Below are positions 11,080 through 22,457 of a DNA stretch of 64,000 nucleotides, one piece after another (positions within the stretch are counted from its first letter, which is position 1; each line of letters starts with the position of its first letter). A program made the translations under genes and the position numbers. The notes below the pieces were generated by a model. That model was not told the DNA's origin, did no database searches, and saw only the letters and a list, made by a program, of their open reading frames with translations. Source of the DNA: Pachyseris speciosa (Eukaryota > Cnidaria > Anthozoa > Scleractinia > Pachyseridae); contig JAEMWC010001133.1 in NCBI GenBank assembly GCA_016490735.1, positions 148,501 through 212,500 on the forward strand. Direction: 5' to 3'.

Positions 11080-11690
11080 GAGATAGTTTACAGTTGTGAC
11101 TTGAATTTATACTACCATTGACACGAATCTTTTTAAAAATTAACGGGCAATACTTAAATGCGCGAGACCTGGGACAATACATTAATTTTTTATGAAATAG
11201 GATGTACATGGAGAGACTAAGTATAAACAACAAAATAATTACAGCTACTGCACAAAATTGTCATAGTAAGTAAAACTAAATAACAAAAGGACTAATGCAA
11301 TGGGAAACCACGTCAGAAAGAAAGAGTCAGCTCGGCATGTTTAATCTGCTTGTTTAACGTGGTATTTTCCCAGCGGATATGAGCGGCTTCTTTTAAAATT
11401 AGCTGAAATCTATTTGGTGCAGAATCCAAAATAGAAAAGCACCACGTTGAACAAAGTCTACGGCAAGTCTGAGACTGTTGTAAATGCTGAAAAATGTGCA
11501 AGTTCCTGTCCCTACTCAGACGTTCCCGAATGCGTGTTGAGAGTTTCGGCTGGTTCGCCGATGTAACAGGCATTACATCCTGCACAGGAAAATTTGTAAA
11601 CAACACGCGAACGGAGATAGAAAGGCACAGGATCCTTCACACTAAACATACTACTGACTACCGACTTTGAAAGAAGAAAAAACCAACTTC
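11039..11690 (-). pseudogene. Penelope-like retroelement, 3' end with GIY-YIG fragment
   Basis: On the minus strand, frames around 11650-11313 read YKFSCAGCNACYIGE, then STRIRERLSRD and HIFQHL, the CxxC plus GIY-YIG endonuclease domain of Penelope-like elements. A frameshift lies after the YIGE motif. A downstream tail follows, ending in a hammerhead-like motif at 11079-11039. The RT part is missing. The same order (GIY-YIG, tail, motif) is seen in the element at 21681-23188. Confidence 0.75.
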
Positions 11691-13252
11691 TTGCACCAGG
11701 GGGTCATTTTTTAATAGCACTTGATTATGTTAAAATATACGCTTGAATTAATAATAATTATAATTATAATAATTGCGCTTATTCTATGAAAATAATCAAA
11801 AGCGCATTACAGTTAGCAAAATAAATTCTTACAAGACACAAGATGAGAATAAAACTACCGACTAATCTTAAGAAATACGAGAGCTGAAAAAAGCTGCATG
11901 GAATAAAAACATCATATATATGTCATATTTTGCAACAAATGCGAGAGAGAAAACTGTTTGATTTTTTTTAGACGGCGGCTTTTTGCAATGACGCCTAGTA
12001 AAGCAGTTTGCGTTACTCGTTTTCCGAACCAAATCAGTCCTTCTTGTGTGGAAGCAATTATATTGCAACTGATAGGGAAAACTAAGACTGCCGTGAACAC
12101 GCAACAATTAGAGCATCATGACTTCGTGAGAAAGACGATTTAGCTCTTGGGCATGAAAACCTTAATTGGAGATAAAAGTAGTGTCTTGCGTCGCGAAAAC
12201 GTGCAAAACAATAAGACATGAAAATATCGAGGGGGCCGCAGGCTAGGATGGATGATTTAGAAACTAACTTTCGACTGCCTAATCTGTAGTCTTCAACGGG
12301 TGAAAAGATGAAAGAGGCGCTAAGAATTCTAAAATATAGTGTCATAAAAGAATAGAATAGAATAAAATTATGGCAGTAAAACTTAAGAATTCTTCCTAAA
12401 AAGCATGGTGTTGTCCTGGGAGTGAAAACCGACACCGATGATCACTGATGGTTCAAAACCTCTTGCGCTCTTTCGTATCCGGAGAGGCCGGCATAACAAG
12501 GCAGTAATCTTGCCTAACATTATTCATGTTTGCCTAGCCGGATTAAAGAGACTCGTGAGCTCAACATTTCAAAGGGACTCGAGTTTCTAAAGACCTATCA
12601 AAGATATAAATAAATTTTTGATTAGTGGACTAAACGTTTGAGAGTTTCGGGGCATAGAACCGCGTGGAACTGACTCGGCAATTACCTTTAACGAAGTCTC
12701 GGTACCAATTACGGTAAGGCAATTTTGTAACTTCGAAACTGACCAACCTAAAAGTTTGTTTGTTTGGTTGGTTTTTAAAAAACAGTTCTGTAACTTTTGT
12801 TTGGGCATTTAATCATTTCAAAACGTTTTCATTGTGGGAGATCTACAGTTACACCAATCGTCTATGCTAAATTGTAAATTCAGTGTTAATATCGTATATT
12901 GTTCTTCTGCGCTGAAAAGGCCTTGAAAATGTAAATGACTCTTTTGTCTCTTGACACATTCTAAAGACTGATGTTAGGTAACTGGGGCATTCAAGGACAA
13001 AGAAAAACATTTTGAATAATTATGACTGGCGGGATTAGTAGACATAATATCATGTAACACTTAACCATCCAAGACATCTTTTAATTTTGTTCAGTTATTT
13101 TGCTCCATGTTTCAAAATCTGCAACTCCGGTTGCCGGATTTCAGCGTCTCTTGCACATGTTTGGTATGAAGCAACATTTCGCGCTCTTTTCATTGTGTGT
13201 ACATCAATATTACAGAAAAAAGATAATAATTTAATTGAGCGCCCTCTTCAAT
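11691..13252. other. Intergenic DNA and possible promoter/5' leader region of MFSD6-like gene 2
   Basis: AT-rich, with an AATAATTATAATTATAATA stretch near 11750. The minus-strand open frame 12082-12435 has no recognisable domain and I do not annotate it. No gene recognised. Confidence 0.4.
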
Positions 13253-13276
13253 CCTTGACTGATTTCAGAAAACAAC

Positions 13277-14924
13277 ATGGAGAATGAAGAAGCCATGAGG
13301 GAGCCAGAAATTGCGAAGGATTCCAAGAAAGCCAACGGGAAGAAGAAGAAGAAGAAGCGACAGCAACAGTCAGGTTTCTTCAGGTGTTTCTTTGAGGCCG
13401 ACTACCTTGTTTTCAAGGGATTTTGTTTCTTCATATACGGAGCCTACGGTGGATTTTATCCCTATCTTCCTCTGTATTTTAAGCAACTGTTCTTGGGTGC
13501 TGGCTACGCCGGGATAATTGTCGGCATTCGTCCGCTAGTTCAGTGCATCGGGGCGCCATTCTGGGGTGTTATCGCTGACCGTTTTCATGCCGGCAAAGTT
13601 ATATTCCTGGGTAGTGTAATTGTGTGGATCGTCAAGGCTCTTGTTCTGCTGGCAGTACGACCGCAAAATCAAAACTGTATCGAGATATACACGAACCACA
13701 CTGCGAACTTAAGCTACGTGTATGCCTACGATCTTTGGAATCGAGAAGCGCAAGCTGAACCGGATTGGGTCGTGCTTCCTCTGGGCCATCCCGTCATCGT
13801 TGAGGAAAATAAGATCGCTGTGGTTGAGACGAACAAAATTGAGGGACCAGCCTCCGAATCTATACCAGGAGATGTGCTGAAGAAACACGGGCCTAATACT
13901 CATAAAAACAAGGGAAAAGGGAAACTAAACCAAGCTGATGGAGACAGCGATAAAAGCAAAGGGGCACCACATCAATCAATTCACGAAGACAGACAGAAAT
14001 CAAAGAGCAGTCAGAGAGACACACATCTGGCCGTAGAAGCAGTAGAAACGTCACCAAATCGCAAAGTGGAAAAACTCAGTGAAAGTCTACAGTTGAAAAT
14101 ACGGCACCAAGTTGAAGTTTATGACGAGAAATTAAATGCTCCGGTGAAGTTCCTCACCGAAGTCGACGAATACGAGATTGACTTTTTGTTCGTCGTCTTT
14201 ATGTTGATAATTATCATTGGGGAATTTCTGGAGTCCCCAACTTACACACTGTCAGACGCGTCGCTTCTGAAAAGACTTGGTGAAGACAGAGAATACTATG
14301 GTAGAATTCGCATGTGGGGGTCTCTTGGCTGGGCTGTGGCCGCGGGAATGGTTGGACTCATCATTTCTTCCTCCAGATTCAAACTCTGCGAAGTAACGCA
14401 CGGAAATTATGCCGTTGCATTTTACATTTTCATTGGTTTTGTCGCCGGTGCGTTTGTCAATGCCATTTGGTTTCGCTTTAGCTACGAGGAAGAGAAGCAA
14501 CTGGAAGACATTGGAAGAATCGCGCCCATGCTTGTGAGCATTCGGCACTTATCCTTTCTCGTGGCCACGTTATACACCGGGTTCTGCTACGGCATTCTAG
14601 TGCACTTTGTCAACTGGTTCATCGACGATTTGGGTGGCTCAAGCGCGATAATGGGAGCAGCAGGGGCTGCTAGAGAAATAGCCGCTTTGATCATGTTTGC
14701 TTTCAGCGCCTCAGCTTTAAAAGCACTCGGCAACGTGAACATGATGGTGTTTTGTCTCATGTCTTATATTATTTGCTTTATTTGTTATTCCATCCTCGCG
14801 GACCCCTGGATGGCCGTGGCATTGGAAGTTCTGGATGGAGGTACATATGGCCTGGTTTGGTCCACCTGTGTCAACTACATGAGCGCCGTAGGTTCCCAGC
14901 TTGATGTCATAGAAACAACTCAAG
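13277..14924 (+). CDS. MFSD6: MFSD6-like major facilitator transporter 2, first coding exon
   Basis: The ATG at 13277 lies 8 bases after a good acceptor (GATTTCAG ending at 13268), so a 5' non-coding exon probably exists upstream. The protein begins with a lysine-rich cytoplasmic tail (residues 22-28), then helices from about residue 44 (YLVFKGFCFFIYGAYGGFYP). A first-half MFS segment follows (FWGVIADRFHAGKV, about 95-108), then a long hydrophilic loop (about 150-295) with NHT and NLS sequons near its start, and the signature GEFLESP (315-321) with WGSLGW (347-352). The exon ends at G14924, donor GTAAGA, phase 1, joining 19811. The spliced product is 640 residues. Transport role is inferred from family; substrate unknown. 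It is a tandem paralogue of the gene at 1-2362. Confidence 0.9.
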
Positions 14925-16496
14925 GTAAGAAAGCAGGTGTAGTTTTAACCTGTGATCAGGCGTTCTTTTTTGTTAAGAGAATGCCTGATCGAAGGTTAGT
15001 GTGGTTTTCTTAGCCCGTATGTTATTACATAATAATAAAAAGACTCGCACAATATCCTCTCACAGGAAAAAGTATTTCCCAACGGAATCAATGCGATGAA
15101 TCAGTAATACAGGGCGTAAAACATTAAAGGGTTTGTGTTTTAGGGTACTTTTATTCATTCACGTATAACCTGCGTTCAGGCGAAGCCTTTTGTACAAAAC
15201 AAAAATATATATATATTAGCGCCCGATCGTAGGTTGGTTCGTGAATTTTTTCTAGAGCACCAAGAAAAAAGGTCAGGCGTTATTTTCAAAGGAAGAAAAA
15301 TAAGAAGCGTTATAAGCGTTTTTTCAAGACTGAGTGACGCATGCCACGGACCCACGGTTGCACCATTTCGTTGTGACAAGTTGCAATCGATTACCATCTT
15401 CATGCCTTTGACTTTTTCAAATTGTTGCCACAAATGCTCATAACACACTGAGTTCCTTCAATTTGAATAGTATGACACTGCAGTTCGACCTGTGTCTCCC
15501 CAGTGGAGTCGGATTGTTCTTTACACAAGACGTTAGGCTCTCTTGGGTTAATTTTGAGATAATGCGAAGGAGGGGAAGCGAGTGATCAGACCGAGGACCG
15601 AGGCCGAAGGTGCTGTCGTTTAGTTTCTATTCTGTATGGGGAATAAACGGAAAAACATTCTATACATTCTGTTTGCGATAGTATAAAGATCAGAAACAAC
15701 AAACAGTTTACTCGGAATAGCCAGAATAGGCGTTTTTTAAGGGATTATTTTGGCGGGAGACTTGTGCGCGTGCCGTCATGCCCGTGCCCTGGCACCAGCA
15801 GTCGGCTTAGACTTTTCTGCGCGCTGTTTTCAGCTCATCTCAGAGTCTGCAGTGAGTCAGTTTTTTGCAGTGAGTCAGGGTACAAGTTCTTTTGTAGAAC
15901 CTTAACTGTTCTACTTGTTCACTGGTTCCTTTATTTGTTCACTTATTGTTACTTTTTACTTATTCCTAAACCGTTATACCGTATATTATGATTAGCCTGA
16001 TATACCCCAACTTGAATCTGCATGCCGACTGAATATCAAGAACTGGCGTCGTTAAATTAAAAACAGTCTCACAAATTGATGTTCTTCAGAAGATGTCTTC
16101 CAGTCTTGAAACAATTCCCTTGCCTGCTAGTTCTGAAGCTTTCTCCTCTCAGGTTTATAAATAGGAGCAAAGGTCAGAAAAATAAGAGAGAGAGAGAAAA
16201 AAAATCCCGAGAGAAAATCAAAGTGAGAGCGGTGCATTTATTTGGAAAAGAAGCGAGTAATTTATCTATATCATGCCACTGATCACGTCACCAGCTCAAA
16301 GGTCGTCATTCCCAATTATGACTGCATTATTTTATGCAAATTAAGGAGAAAAGGGAACGTAGTCTCCATGAGTCTTTACTTAACACTAATCGTTCTCTCA
16401 CGTATTTCCCTGCACGGTCTTTTCTTTTCTCCCGGAAATCCCGTCGAGTTACACTGCGTTCGAGATACATTAAGCGAGGATAATGCGATATTTTTA
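14925..16496 (+). other. Proximal part of the MFSD6-like 2 intron
   Basis: The intron spans 14925-19810 (4886 bp, GT-AG). In this first 1.6 kb I see no recognisable element beyond short AT tracts such as TATATATATATA near 15210 and a GAGAGAGAG stretch near 16187. Confidence 0.5.
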
Positions 16497-17085
16497 AGGC
16501 TGGTTTACACAGTGACATAAGCATAAGCATAAATAAGCATAGGCATAACGATGTTTACACGTGTTACAAAAGTGACATACGCACGCGCAATGAGATCCAG
16601 AATCATGTCGCGGTGGTATGGGACGAGCCACATTTCCAACGTCTTCTCCTGTTGCTGCTATGACGACGAAGATGACGGCGATTAGAAAGAGAGCGTGAAG
16701 ACAGAGAGAGGTCCTGTTGGGTGAGAGATATTTTCCGAATGAGAAAAGAATAAGGAGACTTTGTCGAGAATTGCAACTAGCGGACCGAGAATTTTATTTC
16801 TTCTCACTTATCATGATTGCTAGTTCCGTTTAGATCTAAAACGAAAGAAAAATTTTTAAACTGAACGCTATTCACTTGAATTTCCGGGGGCACTAAAAAA
16901 ACGGCTGTTTCCTTGTGCTTACGCTGATGAAGCCCCCGCAACATAAGCATAAGCATAAGCATAAGCATAAGCATAATCATAAGCATATGGAAAAGATTCC
17001 TCTTTCTTATACTTATGCTTATCGCTATGTCACTCCCGGTTTACACTGCTTATGCTTATGCTTATGTAATTGTGTAAACCAGCCT
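16497..17085. mobile_element. 589-bp element with GCTTAT hexamer arrays at both ends
   Basis: Ends AGGCTGGTTTACAC (16497) and GTGTAAACCAGCCT (17072-17085) are perfect inverted repeats, followed inward by runs of CATAAGC hexamers in opposite orientations. A third run at 16942-16988 has seven or more units. The interior reads EKRIRRLCRELQLADREF near 16740, possibly a relic of a transposase N-terminus; this last point is weak. Confidence 0.75.
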
Positions 17086-17182
17086 AAACGGTTAACATTC
17101 ACGCCCGAAGGGGTTGGTTGGTGGTGGGTCAATTTCTGCTGGGTATGTGCCGCTGGCCTCTCAGAACCTCTACTCCTGATTA

Positions 17183-17407
17183 TCAATCTCTTACCCAGAG
17201 TCCTCAGGCTCTTTGGCCAGCGGTTAGTCGCCAGGAGAGACTCTGGGATAATGGAACGCCATTTTCCCAGAACATCTGGGGTAAAACAATGGTAGCCGTT
17301 ACGGGCTAGCAAATCCAAAAATTTGACTTTTTTTCCCATTATCCCAGAGTCTCTCCTGGCGACTAACCGCTGGCCAAAGAGCCTGAGGACTCTGGGTACG
17401 AGATTGC
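17183..17407. mobile_element. Foldback MITE with 65-bp inverted arms
   Basis: The left arm from 17183 (CAATCTCTTACCCAGAG) and the right arm to 17407 are near-perfect complements, sharing CTCAGGCTCTTTGGCCAGCG and TCTCTCCTGGCGACTAACCG. It is followed at 17408-17790 by further repeat-like DNA with recurring 'GCGACCCCAT' phrases. Confidence 0.8.
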
Positions 17408-17900
17408 TCCATTATAGTCTATTCTGTGGCCGATTATAGACTCCATCTTAGTCACTTTTGGGCAAATGTAATTTTCGTGATCCCAACTTAGTCTCAGTTT
17501 ATGCATCTACCTTATAAAGCCTTTTAAGTATGTCATCCTAAAATGAATTGACACATCAATGTTAAAGTGAATGTAGAACACTTTACTTTTTACCTATGTA
17601 CAGTGCAAATATTCTGGTATATTTATCCCCCAAATCCCGAAAATGTGCGACCCCATTCTAGTAACTAGTAACATTCTAGAATTGAAAATGCAACCCCATT
17701 ACAGTCAATCCAGTCGTGAAAATGCGACCCCATCCAGCGCCACATCTCCAAGCCTATTACTAGGAAGTACCCTCCACCCCCCGGCCATTCACGGTGACAA
17801 TTTGGTTCCTCTGCCGAATGGTCATAAAAAAACGTTTGCAATAACTGACAAACGAGCTTATAATTTAATTAGCCAGTCTGAAGAGCTGAGAGGCAGTCAA

Positions 17901-18663
17901 ATACCGTAAAATAACACGTTGAAGCCCCCCCCGGTTATAAGACCCCCGGATATAAGCCCATCTATTTGCTAACAAAGATATTATTTCGGACATAAGCCCC
18001 CCCCCCTCCGGAAATAAGCCCCCCGTTTACAAGCCCTAGATGGGCTTGTAAAATGTGTAACTGCGTTCCTTTTGCGTTTCTTTACTAATACAAACATCAA
18101 AATTTTTAATCGAAAGTTATAGGCATAAAGAAGTGACTGTTAGAACAATAATTATAATGATACCAAAGGAAGAAACAAATGTTCATACATATATAACAAC
18201 GAGAGGGCCGTTTCACGGCAAACAGGCAAATTGTTAACGTTAAGGCTTGTAGACGATATTTTTTATTTTCGTTCTGTTCCGTTCCAGTTGTTCCAGTCGC
18301 ATTAGTGTTTGATAGATGTTTTTTAAATGAATTCTCCATTTATTGTGACGCACAATAAATTTATTATATATGTAACTCTAAATGTAATGGTTAGCCTGCG
18401 TGCAGACGTCTCTTATTTCCTTTGTTGGGGAAATAGGAGATGTCTGCACGCAGGCTATGTAATGGTACGTTAGCTTTAATTCGTTTCTCAGATACGTTTT
18501 ATCACGTCGTTCGAAACAATTTTTTCGTTCCCCTTATATGCCCCCAGATATAAGCCGTCACCCACCCTCCCCCCTCCCCCCTTCTCCCCCCGTTTATAAG
18601 CCCACCCAAAACTCCTTATGAAGTTATATAAGCCCACGGCTTTAACGTGGGATTTCACGGTAT
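17901..18663. mobile_element. ATAAGCCCCC-rich element with ACCGT-AAAT ends
   Basis: The left end ATACCGTAAAAT and right end ATTTCACGGTAT are imperfect inverted repeats. Both sub-terminal zones are made of 'ATATAAGCCCCC' phrases. A 66-bp hairpin insertion lies inside at 18392-18457. Confidence 0.7.
18392..18457. mobile_element. 66-bp hairpin MITE with exact 9-bp target duplication
   Basis: TAGCCTGCGTGCAGACGTCT and its complement form a near-perfect hairpin with a loop of about 8 bases. TGTAATGGT lies immediately on both sides (18383-18391 and 18458-18466). A 9-bp duplication is typical of Mutator-like transposition. Confidence 0.85.
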
Positions 18664-18946
18664 ATCACGCCAACCGGCACTCTGGCGTATAAAACTAATA
18701 TATCCAATGTTACCTAAGTCGTCTTGCTCAATGAAAAAAAAAACAAAGCTGTGTGAAACCCTACCTATTCTTTGATAGGCCTTCCAAGGGATAGAAGCGA
18801 CAAGCGACATGGTACCGAATCTGAGGCCCCAATCTTCTCCCAAAACACCAACAGAAAAAGAGCAAGAATTTGCGACAGCCGACATTCACTTTCATTCCTT
18901 TTGCTTTCTATACGACAGTACGACAGTGACATTTGCCCCTAATATG

Positions 18947-19548
18947 TCAGTCAATTCCAAAAGCACCCATCCCCCGGGCATACCCCGGGTATTTGACCAG
19001 AGGGTAGCTCGGGACAGCAGGGAATTTGACCCGACATGAGTCCCGCCCGGGCATTTGACTACGGCTAAACAGCAGTCGCCAGCTAAAGGGTTTCGTTTGT
19101 CTTTCGCAAGCAATTTCATTCATTCACCACGGAGGCCGCTTCGCTCCCTTCACTTCAAGATTCTGAGTGGGGTTTTCCGCTGTTTACTAAATATACGGTC
19201 GATATGCCTTTATTCAAAGTTTGGAGTGCCGACAAAAGAGACCGGAAAGGAGTTTGGGCGCACAGTTTTTCGGATTTGGTTTGCAAAGGTGGGCGGCTTT
19301 AGATTTTCTGGGACACACAAGTGCCTCTGACTGAAGAATGTCGTTAAGTGTTAAGTTGGCTTTCAGAAACGGAACAAGTTTCAGCATTAATATTTGGGAT
19401 TTCACCCATTTTGAGGCCCTAACAGTGGGGCATTTGACCGTCTAAACTGGAAACACAGCGGGGCATTTGACCAAAATATTTCAAAAAAGTCAAATGCCCG
19501 GGGGTTTACCCGGGGAGGGGGGGATGGGAGCTTTTGGAATTTGACTGA
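18947..19548. mobile_element. 602-bp inverted-repeat element (TCAGTCAA-ATTCCAAAAGC ends)
   Basis: Left TCAGTCAATTCCAAAAGC and right GCTTTTGGAATTTGACTGA, followed inward by CCCGGG and TATTTGAC/GTCAAATGC phrases in opposite orientation. No transposase seen; the open frame 19055-19330 matches nothing known to me. Confidence 0.8.
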
Positions 19549-19810
19549 TACATAACGAAACAAGCGAGAGTCAGTCCTAAATGAGCGAGAAAGCGACACC
19601 AGACCACCCCTTGAAAGGCCTCCTTGCCATGGACTGATAAATCATCCAATCAGAATTCATGGCCACCTAACAGAGAGACAGCTGAGTTTCACTTTGGGCC
19701 TTGCATGGGTTGGTTTCTTTCAAAGCTAACCTCAAATTCTGATAGGATTCACAGTCCTTGTTCAAACTTTATCGTTTCACAGAATATTAAACAAACAACT
19801 TTGCTTTCAG

Positions 19811-20085
19811 GTATTCTTCAAGGAATTTTCTGGGGTTTGGGAAACGGCGGCGGTACAATGATCAGTGGTGCTATCATCGAAGTATACGGTGTCATCAACG
19901 CTTTTCGCGCCTTTGCCATAGCGGGAACAGTGGTGCTAGGTTTTCTAGTGATATCCCAGTACACGGCGAGCCTCCTGGAGCAAAGAGACAGAAGGCAAGA
20001 ATACGATATGTTATCAGACAGTGACGAGTCTAAAAGTGAAGGGTCCATCGAAGGAGGCGAACCGCTACCAGAGTCGAAAGAATAA
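19811..20085 (+). CDS. MFSD6: MFSD6-like transporter 2, last coding exon
   Basis: Acceptor TTGCTTTCAG ends at 19810. The exon completes the split glycine codon and reads GILQGIFWGLGNGGG, then two helices (ISGAIIEVYGVINAFRAF and GTVVLGFLVIS). An acidic serine-rich tail (MLSDSDESKSEGSIEGGE) follows to TAA at 20083-20085. The split codon, the GILQG block and the length match the last exon of gene 1. Confidence 0.9.
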
Positions 20086-20403
20086 TGAACCGCCATTTTA
20101 GCTCCAAATAAGAGCATTGTTGAGGGAATTATATTTTGGAATAACAATGGAATATGAACAAATGTGGGTAAGGTTTTACGGGTTCTATAATGACAACTGA
20201 CATCTGTTGACAAAATTTCATATGAGGTCCAACATAAGATCATCTGATAAAAAGTGCGATCAAACGGGAACGGCGATTTTATTTTGAATATTAAATGTTA
20301 ATATATTACAGCCTTTGAATGAGCGTTATCTTTAAGTTTGCATTTTTTTTTTATTTTACAAAGTGATGCTAAAAAAATGACACATTTTACAACGAATTGG
20401 GTA

Positions 20404-20409
20404 AATAAA
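20404..20409 (+). terminator. Candidate polyadenylation signal AATAAA of MFSD6-like gene 2
   Basis: AATAAA occurs about 320 bp after the stop codon and is followed by GTGTATTTTGAGTTTGTC, a GT/T-rich stretch suited to a cleavage downstream element. Confidence 0.5.
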
Positions 20410-20496
20410 GTGTATTTTGAGTTTGTCTCGTGTTGATAAATGAGTATGTGGTATGTCAAAATCCTTTCAAGAGATTCACCTGTAGATTTTCATTAC

Positions 20497-20890
20497 TCCC
20501 CCCCCGGGGGGTACTCCCTTATATGGGCGATATAGGTATGTGTCACCCCAAAGGGTATGGTTTTTTAGCCGTTTTGGCCTTAAATAGGGTATCGATTTTG
20601 ACCATTTTGGTCTGAAATAGGGTATGGTTTGTGCACTCTTGTCTTGAATTTGGTATGTTTCTTAGAAAAAGCTGACTTCTACATAATTAGACGATGTGAC
20701 CACCGGCAACAAAAGCCTTTCTCAAATTATGTTTACACCAACCATGTACGTGAATAGGTCTGAAATAGGTCTGAATTAGGGTATCGAATTTTTGGTCAGG
20801 TCTGAAATAGGGTAGGGCTCGCAGAGTTTGGTCTGGAAGCAGGCCGCACACCCCCACCTAATTTTTCTGGGAGTACCTCCCCCCGGGGGA
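20497..20890. repeat. Interspersed repeat bounded by C/G palindromes, copy 2 (inverse)
   Basis: Inverse-orientation copy of the repeat at 2907-3310: starts CCCCCCCCGGGGGGTAC, contains several GGTCTGAAATAGGGTA phrases and ends GAGTACCTCCCCCCGGGGG. Confidence 0.8.
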
Positions 20891-21058
20891 TCTCAAACTA
20901 CGAGTCATTTTTCCTATACTACAGTCAACTGCTAATTTACCATTGATTACAGCCCGAACTTCGATCTGACATCTCAGGGACTCTTCGTTCAATGTACTGT
21001 TGCATGCTCAGTTTGTCCTGTATGTCTGTAGTCTTCTTAACAAGCTTTACTTATTTGC

Positions 21059-21607
21059 ATGGTTCGTCTATCAACGCAATCTCTTGGCGTTTATATTGAT
21101 GAAAACCTCTCTTGGAATACTCACATTGACCAGCTATCTAAGAAAATTTCATCCGGTATTGGGGCACTAAAACGTATCCGTTCTTTTGTCCCTCCAGCGA
21201 CTCTGCACTCTGTCTATAATAGCTTAGTTTTGCCGCATTTCAATTACTGCAGTGTTGTTTGGGATTCCTGTAATATAACGCTCTCAAATAAATTGCAGAA
21301 ACTACAAAACCGCGCTGCTCGTGTGTTGACTTTTTCCAACTTTGACTCTAATGTGGATCATTTATTCGCCAAACTTGGCTGGCGAAAACTAAGCATTCAA
21401 AGGCAGATGCAGATAGCCATAACGGTATTTAAGTCTCTACATGGTCTCACTCCCGCCTATCTAAGCACTCTTTTTACATTACGGAATGATGTAAGCTATT
21501 CTCTGAGAGACTCTGTGAACAAACTTACTGTTCCATTGCCCCGCACTAACGCTTTTCTGTATAAACTTAGCAATTGTACTCATTTCTCAGACACAGCACT
21601 CATGTAA
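21059..21607 (+). pseudogene. CR1/L2-like LINE reverse transcriptase, C-terminal fragment
   Basis: One open frame reads SLGVYIDENLSWNTHID, KKISSGIGALKRIRSFVP, YNSLVLPHFNYCSVVWDS, KLQKLQNRAARVL, then FKSLHGLTPAYL. This is the standard C-terminal region of non-LTR retrotransposon ORF2. It is 5'-truncated near 21059, as expected of target-primed retrotransposition. Downstream it is interrupted by the Penelope-like element at 21681-23188, and a tail continues at 23189-23300. Confidence 0.85.
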
Positions 21608-21698
21608 AGCACTTTATTTTTACCAAGGCTTCGTAGCAGCACGAAGTAAGAAATCGCTTTAATGAACCACACGATATTTTTGAAGTTCATTTTTTAAT

Positions 21699-21739
21699 GA
21701 AAACATGTTTCGGATGAGACATCATCCATCGTCAGTTGT
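21699..21739 (-). ncRNA. Hammerhead-like motif, inverted end of Penelope-like element
   Basis: Complementary copy of the motif at 23130-23170 (CTGACGA, stem GGATGA/TCATCC, GAAAC, ATGTT), located at the opposite terminus. Stem I is weak in both copies. Confidence 0.35.
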
Positions 21740-22457
21740 ACAGTAGAGAGTAAAATTAAAATGAGCAATAAATAGTGTAACAGAGTGAGATATTAACAAG
21801 AATAATTAAGGGTAAAGAAACTATTTATGCTAGGAAAGGAGACTAATTCATAAGAAAGGGATAAATTAAGGTGTTTGACCTGAGAATTTAAAGAAGGCTG
21901 CTCCCAGAGGATGTGCATGGCTTCTTTGATTTTCAATTGGAAGCTAGTGGAAGCAGAGTCGAGAATTCTAAAACAATCTTCAGAACAAAGGGAACGACAA
22001 TTTTCAGAATTTTTCAGGTGTTTGAAGATGTGGGAATGTTTGTCGGAGGAGAGATGTTCACGGATGCGAGTGGCAAGGTGTCTGTTATAATTCGGGTATT
22101 GAGTTTAACCGTAGATATGTTGACGATACCTTTGCTTTGTTTGATACTGAACAGGATGCTTTATCTTTCTATAGTTTATATCAACACCCAGCACCCCAAC
22201 ATTAAATTTACAATGGAGAAGGAAGAAAACCATAAGCTCCCTTTCTTAGATGTTCTTTTAGATAATAATAGCAATCAAGGCATCATCACCTCAGTGTTTC
22301 ACAAGAAGACCTACACTGGTCTTCTCACTAACTTTTACAGTTTTGTACCGCTTAGTTACAAATCAGGTCTAGTGCGCACCGAACGTTTAAAATCAACAAT
22401 TCCTGGGCTGGCTTTCACCTTGACATAAATAACCTTACCAAAGCATTAGGGAGGAAT

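Noticed and set aside
12082..12435. Minus-strand 117-codon frame upstream of MFSD6-like gene 2
   Set aside because: No domain, no splice-site context, composition unlike coding DNA nearby.
15764..15991. 75-codon frame in the MFSD6-like 2 intron
   Set aside because: No family resemblance and no acceptor or donor consistent with an extra exon in the transporter frame.
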